Source: Eublepharis macularius (lineage: Eukaryota; Chordata; Lepidosauria; Squamata; Eublepharidae). Taken from it: a stretch of 64,000 nt of DNA. The stretch is from assembly GCF_028583425.1 (NCBI RefSeq), contig NC_072796.1:124159464-124223463 (forward strand), in the 5' to 3' direction. Under the pieces are notes generated by a model that was given only the letters and a program-made list of their open reading frames with translations, made no database searches and was not told the DNA's origin. Shown piece by piece: positions 36,201 to 48,200 of the stretch. The translations under genes were made by a program, and so were the position numbers. The stretch's first letter is position 1. Each line of letters starts with the position of its first letter.

Positions 36201-39200
36201 AGTTGTTTCATTGAGAAAGGGTGAGTTACAAGTGCCCTAAATGAATAGGGTGCTGAACTCTAGACCCCCGAGTGCTGTTGGATGTTCTAGTGTGACCACT
36301 GTAGGCACCTACTAGTGCTTCCGAAGGGGAATGCACCCTTCTGCCCCCATCTCATTCCCTTTGAGGAACTGACAGTCATATTGAGCATGTAACATTTTGT
36401 ACACATTTCTCTCATTTCAGGTTCAGACTCGCCCAAGGGTATAATTCCGTTGTTAACCGATACATAATTCAACTATCTGTTGTGTGTAGTTGTAATGAAT
36501 TATTTATGAAAATGAAGTCAGGCTTTGAAAATTCACTTGAAGGGAGGAATGTGATTACTGTACGAGTTGCTGCATCTTACGCTGTATTGACTTCGTGACA
36601 GCGGAGCCTTGCTACAAAGGACACAAGCTTTAGAGGAGACTTGGGAGGGAGAGAGGTCAGAGTCCATATTTCACAGAAGCTGCTATCCCCTAAGAACTGG
36701 GTGCTCCTTCATAACAAAGCCTGGTTGTGCCAGATGCCCCCGCAGTGAGGGGGCAAAAATCAAGCAAGTCCTCTGCCTCATCAGACATGGTTGTAGAGTG
36801 TTCTCTGGAATAAGAGGAGGAAGAATGATAACTGGGGCATAGAGATCAAGGGCAGAGAATGAGACAACATGCATTGTGAGTGTTGGAGTTCATCAGTCAA
36901 AAGGGCGGCCTCTGCAAGCAGCACCTTCTAAGGTCATATTTTTCACATTGCATAAGGCTCTATTATTCCAAGAGCCATCTCTAATTGAGCTCTTTGGGCT
37001 TTGATGTGCTTTGATGTTTGGTAGTGCTTTTTGTTTTGGTTTCTTGATTTGATTTTAAATGCTGCTGCTATGATGTTTTAACAACGCTTGTTCTTCAGGT
37101 TTTGAGAAGTTTTAAATTTTTTAAATCTTTTATGATGGTATCTTGTATTTTAAGTAAGGCAGGATATAATTTTTTAGAGGCTACAAGTGATCTTATTGGA
37201 AGTTAATCTAGATCTGTTTTCTTGATATCTTGCAAATCCAATGTTTGGATTGGATAATGCGTTGAAAGTGTTAGAGCTTGAAATATGATCACTAATTTTC
37301 AATAATTTTTTTTAAAATTTAGTCTCTATGAAGAATCTGCTGAGAGTATACATCAGTTAGCAGACAAGCTTCCTGCTCCTGGTAATAGTTTTTGGAAATG
37401 TAAAGTCTTTCTTTTCTTATCTCTTATAAAAAAAATCTGCTTATTTCCTAGTCACTTTGGGTATAAAATGTCTATCATGACCAGTGATGTGGGATTTTCA
37501 GGGAAATTTGAATAATAAAATTTTCAATTCAAGTTTAAATAAATCCTTAAACATAAAAGCCAAGCCATGTTCCCGATAACTCACTTTTTATCCTGGCACA
37601 AGCGCACTGAGAGCCCTGCGGTACACCTGTGCCAGAATAAAAAGTGAATCTGCGGCCGCAAGCCTCTGAGGGGCCACAGCTGGCAGGAAGCCGAAGCAGG
37701 GGAGCCCTCCTGCCGGCTCCTCGGCCCCTCAGAGGCATGCTGGTGGGGAGGCAAAGCACGGGGGAGCCCTCCTGAGTGGACTCCCCGCTGGCTCCGGGGC
37801 CCCTCAGAGGCCTGCCTGTGGAGCTGGTGGGGAGGCGCAGTGCGAGGGAGCCCCCTCTCGCAGCCTTCCCACTGCCTCCGTGGTGGCTGCGGGGCTTTGG
37901 GAGGGCTGCGCTGGTGTGGCCCTCCCATGGCCCCACTGCTGGAGCCCGTTGTATTCATTCTGTTGCTAGTAATTTAAATATATAAGTAATGTTAGCAAAA
38001 AGGCAAATAAACTATGTACAAGCCTGGATTATCTACAAGCATTAGAATTTGTCCATGCTTAATATTCTGCATTTCGCCAATCGAATGTGATTGATTTTGC
38101 AGCACAACAGACCTGAGAACTATAAACAGACTATTTTTAATATGGATGGGTTGAAAGCTTTCTACAGAAAAATATAGCATCAAAACTTTCCAACCCCATA
38201 TCGCTGATCACAATTTGTTTTGCATATTAGTGGGCTAAATTTTATACAAGTAGCCTTGCTTTCCTCATATAATCCGTTCTCTATTATTGACAAGTTTAAT
38301 ACTGTCGCTGGCCTGATGCTGTGCCTTTTCATTTTTTCTTTCATGTTTTTTGTAGTCTGGGACCAAAATGCTAACAACCTTCTATATAACAACCTTCTTT
38401 AATATCTGGCAAACAAGTAAAGAGAAAGGAATAGAATCACAAAATATTGGTCATCATAACAGAAATTACGTCAGCTCTTAGCGGTGTCTGTGAAGGTGAC
38501 TTTGTCGATGGGGTCTAGAAAGTGATGCTGTTTGAAGAGTAGAATATGGGAGATAATTATGCCATTTACAGATGGCTACGAGCGTCAGAGGGATGGAAGA
38601 AGGGTCATGAGGGAACATTAAGTTTGAGATATAATGGAAACAAAGGCAACTGCAAAGATGGAAAGAAGCTTTAAATATACCAGGAAAATGTCAGGCAGGC
38701 TCAGAGAGGCATGCAATGAACAGAAAAGAAAGATGGCTTTTGCCATGGCATCAATAACAGATGCATTTTATATAAAAAGATGTTGCGTAAGGTCAAAAGA
38801 AGTAGTTTGTTATAAAGGCCTCTAAATGGGGATTGGCCCTAGTGCGAGGGAAAGGGTACATGTTGGAGAGGTGGAGTAAACTAAACATTGGCTTTAAAGT
38901 GACATGTGAAGTCATGGTTTATATGATTTAAGCTCAGATGAGGAAATAAGGCTTTTTGAAGGGGGAACAAAGGGCGTCAACTTTTAGAGAGGAGGTGGAG
39001 AATAACAGAAGATTTGACAGCAAAGTAAGATTACCTCTTTTAAACATATCATTAGACGTGAAACTTCTGCAAACAGATGTCAGAGAGATGGAGAATGTGC
39101 TTATCAGTTCTGACAAATCTTCTACCGAAATTACCTAGTGGTTAATTTGTGATAAAACAGCATCTGCGTGTCTGTTGCTTAATATTGAGCTGTTTCTTTC

Positions 39201-42200
39201 CTAATTTGAAGTGCCTGTATATGTGATAAATTGTCTCTACAGGAAGAGCGATGGTTGATGTAATACTGCAGTCTCCAGAAAGAGATGCCCCTAGGTTAAA
39301 AGACTGTTTACCAGTTATTGGTGCCTTGAAACATCTGAGGGAATGGCATGCAGCAAAAATCACTATTGTGGTAAAGGAAAGTAAAACGTGAGTTGTGTTG
39401 TCTGTATCAAATAAGAGAACTGTTTAATTGTGTTGCTTTTTTAAAAAAACGATATTTCAAAATGAAGTTCATAAAGCCTGCACTCCTAAGAGTGCTTTTC
39501 TGAGAGTAAGCTTTGTTGAATGGAATGAGGCTTGTTTCTGAAAAGACGTGCTTAGTATTGCTCCTGCAGTATCCTGTTTCAGGAAGCATTTTAAAAAAAT
39601 TACGCCGAAAGAGAAAACAAAAGTATTGTACTGTCAAAATGTCAGTATTTTGGCGAACAAGATAATATTTGCTTATATATCTTTTTTTGGCTTTCTTGGC
39701 TTAGATTTATATTTTCATTTATATAGTTCGGTTAAAATAACACATGAGAATGAGAGTGTTTGGCAGCAATGGGCCGTGTACTGTGATGTCAAATTGGGCC
39801 TGAGCGGGGAAAAGGTTTAGTGGCCCCTCTAGCTATTTTCGACTTGTCACCGAGGAAACAGGGAGCTTTGAATTTTGAGGGAGATTGGTGAGGCCGTAGA
39901 ACTTAAATCTGAAGGTCATAGAGGAACTTGGATTAAATGAAGGCATATGAATGCCTACAAGTTCTGAAGAAGGGAACTTTGACTCTTAAAAGCTTATACC
40001 CTGAAAATCATGTTGATCTTTAAGCCACTGGATCATGTTGATCTCTAAGCCACTGGGCTCAAATCCTACAATTCATGGGCTTTGGAATGTTGTCTTCTGG
40101 TGGTAGAGTGATTCTAAGCCTTTTAATTTAAAAGAGAATGATTGCTGCTTAGGTGCATCTTGTAAAAAAATATATTTGTTGGATATAATTTGATCTGTTA
40201 AACTGAATTGAAATAATGTGTTTGCATCTTAAGATTGTTCTACAGTGTAATCCTAAACAGAGTTACACCCTTTTAACTGTGCTCAGAAGGGTGTATCTCT
40301 GTTTAGGATTACCCTGTTGAAATACTGAGTGCTGATGGAATCCTTGTACAGCTCTTTCATATTTCAAGAGATGTAGGATATGATGTGTGCCTGCAAAAAT
40401 AACTAAGTTTTATATACTTAATTAATTGACAGTTCTTTGTGAAGAAAATGTCAGACCTGCCTCTAAGGCCAGCCTGTGATTATCTACAGGTTAGTGGTCT
40501 GTTAAAGCTTTTACACTTTCCTACCACTTTTATCTGTATTTCACTGCCAGAGTGTACATTTGACAAAAATCTGGAAGTGTTGGAATAGGTACATAACATT
40601 TAAGTGACATCTGCATGTAACCTGAGATAGAAACCTGTGCAAGGTAATTGTCAAACTGTTAGAGTCTGACTTGGGAGAACACAGGTTTGTGCCCAACTGA
40701 ACCGTGAAGCTGAGCCCAATCAGTCTCTCTCAGCCTAACCTACATCACAGAATTGTTGTGAGGATAAAATGGATGGTATGAGAACCATGTGTGTGATTCG
40801 GAGCATCTTGAAAAATAACTGTATGCTTTAAGGTTCTGGTATGTGACAAAAGATAAAACAGTGTATAGTTATTTAATCATATGTAGGGAGATTAGCTATA
40901 AATGTTTTAATCAACTTTTTTTGTATAAATCAGCTTATAACTTGAAAAGTTATGGAGACTGTGTAAAAGATCTACAACTCATTTATGTTTTCTTCTTATC
41001 ATAGTTGGCAAAAAATTGCTAATTATCTGTCTGCACATATTGTGGCTCCTGGAAACCTAAAAAATAGCATTGATTCAAGAGAACTGTGGAGAGGAAAGAT
41101 TGAGATATGGGAGCAAAAGGTACTGTATCGTGACTGGTGTTTTTATTACTGTAGCTGCATTTTAGGTTCTTGCTTTAATGAATAGTTCTAATTTTTTTTT
41201 AAAAAAGTAATTCCAAATTCTGGCTTCTGCAGTTATTTTCCTCTAATACTTTGTTTCCTTTCAGTTTGACTCTGAAATTACCTTTCCAGAGTTCTGTATA
41301 AAAAGTGTTACAGCAAGAAGGCCATTCAGTCCCTTGTATTTTGACAAAACTGAACAGTTGAAGAATACAAAACCTAACTTGCCAAAGGTAAAGCATGTCT
41401 TTGATCTGTCTTAGATCTACAGTGCTTGCTTTTTGAGCAGTGCTGTGAGCAGCTGCTGCTGAAAGGGGGCGCTATGCATAGGTGATGTTTTAGATGCCAG
41501 CAGTAACTTATAGAACTTTTGTTTTGTGCTTCGGTGAGAAGAATCAATAGTGTGTTGCAGATAAGCAAAATAACTTTCTCGACTAAACACCCTTTTCAGG
41601 TTTTCCATTATTATAGTCCTGCCCTGAAATTTGTCCAGATGATGTGGCTGCCTGATCTGCCTTCGTCTTTCGTGTCAGGCCTTCAGTTTCATCTGTATCC
41701 TTTGGTTCCAGGTTCATTTGTTTGAAAGGGGTTTTGAGCGCCCCAATTACATTGGGCTATCAGGAGCAGTATAGTTTTGGAGAGAACGTTACATACATGA
41801 ATATATACTTGGGCTTGGTTTCAGTGGGGAAGGAAGACTTAAGGAATGGTATCCAATATTTCAAGTTCCCGCTGGTCAGGCTTAGACTAGAATTGTACAG
41901 TATGACTAGAATTGTACAGTATGGATTATTCATATTAATCATTCTAGAATCCACACAAGCTGATCCACAAGCCCATATCATGTAGAAAACTTAGTAATGG
42001 GCATGCAGATACAAATCATATCTTAACAGACAAGAAATGTGAAAGATTTCTCTAAAAACTATAAGAATTTCCATAAAGTATGTTTATTAGTTAACATTAG
42101 TTTATTAGTCTGTTAGTTAACATAGCAACATTGCACAGTCAAGAGAGCGTGCATTCCCGTCTGTTGAAATGCTCTGCAAGCCTGTATATTGTAACAGATG

Positions 42201-45200
42201 TGTTTTTATTGAAGCTGATTCACATTCACTTTAATTTTTCTACTGGCAGGAAAACATAGAAACAATCTAAATAACAGTATTTCCTATTACAAGTGGTCAT
42301 CTAATCCAGCTTTACATAAGCAGGAGTATGAGAGCATGGGTGTGTCCCTGGCATATTTGCACAGGATTGCTCTGCAGAAGCATCTTGCCTTTTGCAAGAC
42401 CACAAGGAGAGAGAGAACATAGGCACAGAAAGAGAAGGAGGAGTCAAAGAGAAGTTTCCAAGAGAGAACAAAGGCACAGAAAGAAGGAGGCGTCAAAGAG
42501 AAGTTTCCACCTCAGACAGTTTTCTCTAAAAAGTTCAAAGCCACTGGTAAAGTTACAATTAATAGGACAGATGTGCAGTACGAAAGTTCAATCCTTAACA
42601 CACAGGCTCAGTTGTCTTGGAATGAATGTCAATGCATCTTCAGTTATTTAAATTGCAAGAGTAGTGAGCTTTTGTGAAGATGGTTCAGTATCTCACTTGC
42701 CACAGCTGGGTATTTCACCAAGTTCCAAAACTCTGGGATGGTTAACTAAGAAATTAATCAATCCTTCTATGAAATCTGGAATAGAGGCGACGTGCATGCC
42801 TGGAAACTCAGGGGAGCTGTTTTTCCCTTTGCAATAGAACCATACTATGTATATGTATGATGCCCTACATTCATGAAAAGACAACAGACTCTCACTCCAA
42901 CTAAAATGTTTATGTTTCATGCTAGTACAGTGCAGACCTTACACTGATGGTCAATCCATACACGAAGAGGTACATTCTGTTGTATTTACATAAATTTTGG
43001 TTTTTTAGGGAAATTTAGTAGAGTTTCATATGTATGGGAATTAATAAATTAAAACAGTTACCAATAGTAAATTCCCTTGTGGTATTTTTTCTAACAAAAA
43101 ATGAAAGATGGTTATGGAAACATAACTATAGGCCACATGAAATACAGTGGCAAAACAAGTATTCTTGTTTTTCCTACTTTTTAATGAACTCTGTAAGTCA
43201 TAATTTCTGTGTTGTTGAAGATGTGGGGGCAGGGATTTGCTGACTGTGCATTCTGGCGTGGTGCTCTTGCAAATGTAAATCACAATAACTCCATAAATAG
43301 GCCTCCTTGTAACGATAGATTTAATGGGTTTGGGCTTCTAATATGTAAAAGAAACATCTAAATAATGTTATATTATTGCAGCATGAATAAATCTAAATGT
43401 TAACACTTCATGCCTATCTTTGAAGATGTGATTCCCTAACTCTTTGTGTAGGAGCTTGACAAAAAGCAATGTAAAAGAGAAGTCGATGCTCTTCTGGGAC
43501 CAGATGTCCTCTCTGCATGGAAAGGTATATTTATTCTTTAAATTAGCAATAAAGAAAATTGCAATACATTTTTTATGTACACCGAAGAACTATTCTGCAT
43601 GGTGTGTGGCCTCATTTCTAGTATAAATTTTAATTGAGTATTTAGTGTTGGATTCAATACAAATACTTAATTGCAGTTTTTGATAATGAACCTCAGAATT
43701 ATATTCCACTGTTAGACGCATCTGTTTTGAATAGTTAGACAATAGCTTTTTCGTGTTATTAGAATATTTGAGGAATAGTCATAAATTCAGCAGTCCATAA
43801 CTTCATAAGTCTGGATAAAACTAATGATTTTTAGATCATTAGCTGGATGCCTGGAACTGTAAATGTATTGGAGGTGAGGGGTGGAAACACTGACATAAAC
43901 AAAAGCAACATAAAGCAGCACCAATGAAAGAAAATAGTTGTGTTCATTGAAATTCTCCAGCCTTTCCCAGTTTACCTTGAAGATAAAAGGACAAACTTTA
44001 GTCTAATACAAGTAGGCCTTTCAAAAGACACTCAGGCTTGGACTTTGGCGAGATTTTAATGGGAGAGAATCACTTAACTGAAGGTGCCTGATTGAGCAGA
44101 AAGGCATCATATACACTTTGTAAATAAATACTTAGCTCTCTGAGTACCTGTGCCATGTGAACCTGATGCATAGTTGGTTGTTGTGGATTTTCCGGGCTGT
44201 ATAGCCGTGGTCTTGCCAAGACCACAGCTGTACAGCCCGGAAAATCCACAACAACCATCGTTCTCCGGCCGTGAAAGCCTTCGACAATATACTGATGCAT
44301 CGTTCCCATATGTCTTGGGATAGTGATTTGTAACAAAAAAATAATGTATATTTGTACTTTTCCTATAGATTGGAGCTTTGTTTGTATTGCCATGTAGTGT
44401 AAGTGGCATGTTGATACCTTTGCCTATCCAACTAAGTACCAAAAAATGGAAGGAATATATTGTCCAGAAACCTAAACTCATCAGTGGTGAGTAATGCACA
44501 TACATTTTAACCATCTATCACATTTTAAGCCACATTCTAAGTTTTCCCACCTTGTAGTAAAGTGAAGGCATTTCTGAGAACACCAGCGTGATGTCTGTTT
44601 TGGTCCCAGCTGTACACAACAAAGGTTTGGTTCAGATTAAAAAAAAATTGTGCACGCAGGAAGCCTTTACTGTTCTGGGGTAAGCATTCATACAGACAAA
44701 TGCAACAGTCAATATAATCATGGTTATAACTGACAGCAATTCTTACGAGTATTGCTGCAAGCATGAGAACATCAGCATTGGTATTACTAGCAGCATTCAT
44801 CCATTCTTTTTTAAACATACAATTTTCTTACTGTGTATATTATTTCAAATGCCTTATAATATTTTGCAGTTTTATCATGCTCTGTGAAGGATGGGATATA
44901 AATTGTTAATAACAATATAAGGAAAGTCAACGAGAGAGATTCTCATTTCCTTCTTCATATAAATAAGGTTTAGATTTCTGGAGGATCTGTTGATCTGAAT
45001 ATGTGAAAAAGTTTACTGTAAATTATAAAAACACAAGTTTGTGTGTGTGTGTGTGTTAATGAAAGTAATTTGAATGCACTTGCTATTTAAAAAACTAGCA
45101 ATCGTAAATATAGAATTTACTGAGATTTTTCAGTTTGTGTAGCTGAACAGTTGTTGCTAACATTAGTAAAGTTACTGATTTTTAATTAACTTGTGTCATA

Positions 45201-48200
45201 TTTCTTCTGTTATCATCAGTTCCAGAAGTTGAACTGAAAGGAGAGACCTGTAACTATTATTTCTTAGTGCAAGGCAATGGCTCTGGAGGCTGTAAAGCAA
45301 CACTGATCTACTCAGCCAGTCAGATAAACGGTTCAGTCAGTCTTGCTGAAACAATTGGAAAACTGACAGTGAAGACTCAGGAAACTGAAGAGCGTAAGTC
45401 CATTTTTGAACATTAAATGGGGGTGGAATAAAATGGCAGTGTTTGAGTCGTTATTAATTAGAAAAGAACAAAATTATACAGAATAATTTTTTCTTTAACT
45501 TAACTAAATAGCACTTAGAATTGTAAAACTCTTTTTAACTTTTTGAAACTGAAAGATAATCAAGTGTGTTACTTAAAAATACACTTTATAATCAACCTTG
45601 CTTGTTAGGTCTTTCAGCCAGAGGACGGTATCTGTGTACAGTTTTGTTCTCCTTTGTAGTAGCAGTCTTACTGAGATAAGGGTTGAAATCTGTACTGAAG
45701 TCCTATTATTGGTAATTCTTTCTCATTATGTTTTCCAACTCATTAAGTCCCCATTCCAGAACCAGACGTTTTGCCCAGCATGGCCTTAATTTTGTTGTTT
45801 TCTGAACTTTGGTGACTTTTTTTTGCTCATTCAGGTCACCATAGGAAAATAAATAGGCAGTGTGAAACAACGAAAACCATACCCTTTCATCTTTTACAGC
45901 CATTTTAATATCCTTCTGGTTTCAGACTCATTTGGTAATCTCGAGGGGATAGAGTGTAGTGTTTGGGAAGTTTTGGGGAGATCTGAGTTTATTTACATTA
46001 TTTGTATTTATTTACATTATTTTATAGTCCACCATTCTCACTAGGACTCAGCAGATTATACAGAGTAGGTCAATACAATCAATAGGATGGGACATCCAAC
46101 AAACAGTCCAATAGGATTTCTATTGTAGAAATCTGGAACAACTCCTCAGCCTGCTATAATGAGCACTGGATAACCTTGAGTCAGTCTTCCGGTTACAACC
46201 TATCTCACAGGGTTATTCTGTGGATAAGTCTCTCTGAAAGAAGGGTGAAATATAAATCTCATAAAATATTATGATGATTTAAATATCATAAAAATACGCT
46301 GTTGAGATTGCTGTTCAAGAAAGCTCCTGTGCTCTAGTTCTAATGACATGAGGTGGAACCTGAAGCAAGGCCCGTGGATACATGAACATCAAGGGATTTG
46401 GGGGAGGGTGTAGCATAGTGTTGTTCATGCAGGAGGTCCCAGGTTCAGCCTCTGGCATCTCCAGTTGAAAGGGTCTATGGGTAGCAACATTAGGTAAGAC
46501 TATTCTCTGGAGTCCTGCTTCTAATCATAGTGGACAATGGTGAACTGGATGGACCAATGACTTGGTATAAGACGATTTCAGGTGGGTGGTCTTGTCGGTC
46601 TGTAGTAGAGGAGCAAGATTCATGTCCGGTAGCACTTTAAAGATCAACTAGTCTTATATCAAGAGCAAGTAGTATAAGACAATAGAGGGTCTTCCTCATC
46701 TTCAAGGGCTGGTCTATTGCTGCATTTGAAATAGAGAAATAGAGTTTCTCATCTCTGATCAAAATGATGAGTGTACCCCCTCCTCCCTTTTTTCAGTTTT
46801 TTCAGCGTTTGTGTGTGTGTGTGTGTGTTTGTGTGTGTACAATTTATAGCTTGGCTTAGGGCCCCGTGGCACAGAGTGGTAAGCTGCAGTACTGCAGCCC
46901 AAACTCTGTTCATGGCCTGAGTTCGATCCTGGCGGTAGGTGACTTAGTCTCCCATCCTTCCAAGGTCAGTAAAATGAGTACCCAGTTTCCTGGGTGTAGA
47001 TGACTTGAGAAGGCAATGGCAAACCACCCCGTAACAAAAAATCTGCCAAGAAAATGTTGTGATTCGATGCCTCCCCATGGGTCAGTAATGACTCCGTGCT
47101 TGCACAGAGAACTACCTTTTACCTATAGCTTGGCTTATTTCTTGACTGTTAGCTCTGTAGCCTTATCTTCTGTTGTTCACCTGCACTCTGTGGCATATTG
47201 TATTCTGAACTGCATTGTTGACTGCTGGAAGGGGAAGAAATAGCTAAAGATAGTCCACTTTTAGGACTATCTCTTCCTGTGAAATGCTGAGGCTCTCTGA
47301 AAGCCCAGTTTGGGTCTAGGAACCTTTTTTGTTTTTGAGTGTTGTACCCACACACATACAAAATATACCAAACCAGGATATCTCTGACTGCTTTGTGTAA
47401 AACTTACGATGTTTTACTGATGGGTGTTGATCCATGATGCTTTATGCTTAAGTAATCTGTATTGTTAAGTTTCAGAATTTAATGTAATTTCATCACTTTG
47501 TGATTCATGGGATCATCTCTTGACTCATGAATCCCCCCCTTGCACTCCCATACAGGTGTGGCTGATGAAATCATCAGATCCCTTCCACATGTCTATGGAG
47601 AACAAATCTTACAGAGAGAGAAGAAACTGGCTTGTATCCAGGCATTAGCTTTGAATCACTGCCTGAGTAAGTAACTGAAAGAACAGCTGCCAGCCTGTGA
47701 ACTGATGTATAACCATTTATCTTAATTTAGGTTTAATTTGACAGTATTTATATTACACTGTGGAGAAACTAGAACATTTAAGCAATGTTTAAAAGTGTTT
47801 TCATTAGGAAAGAATAGGATCTCACATCTAAGAAGTTTTCTGCTAGGATGATCTCTCTTAAAATAGACGCTGACTTCTCTCTGTTATTTTTGCAAGGGGT
47901 GTTTTTCTTTTACTACCCCAAAACAGAGACCCAACCAGAGGGCATACTTGGAGCTAAGCTGTACAAAGGAGAAGGTTTAGACAAAACCAAGCAAGAAAAT
48001 TTTAGTGAAATATGGTTTCCCATTTTTCAGACAGACTCTTCTGTGCCTTTAGCCAGCAGTTTGTTATGCAGAATATACAAGACTAGCAACAGAGCCCGTT
48101 TTTTTAAAAAAAATGGGCCCTAGAAAATGGAGCGCAGGAATGCTGGGCTTCCCGCTTTTGCCCGTACCTGAAACTAAGCTTCTACCAGCCAAGAGAAAGA

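Noticed and set aside
37547-37985. Overlapping Pro/Gly/Ser-rich ORFs of 69-129 codons on both strands, considered as a GC-rich exon
   Set aside because: The sequence is the GC-rich interior of element family A; no splice sites give a consistent MTBP frame here.
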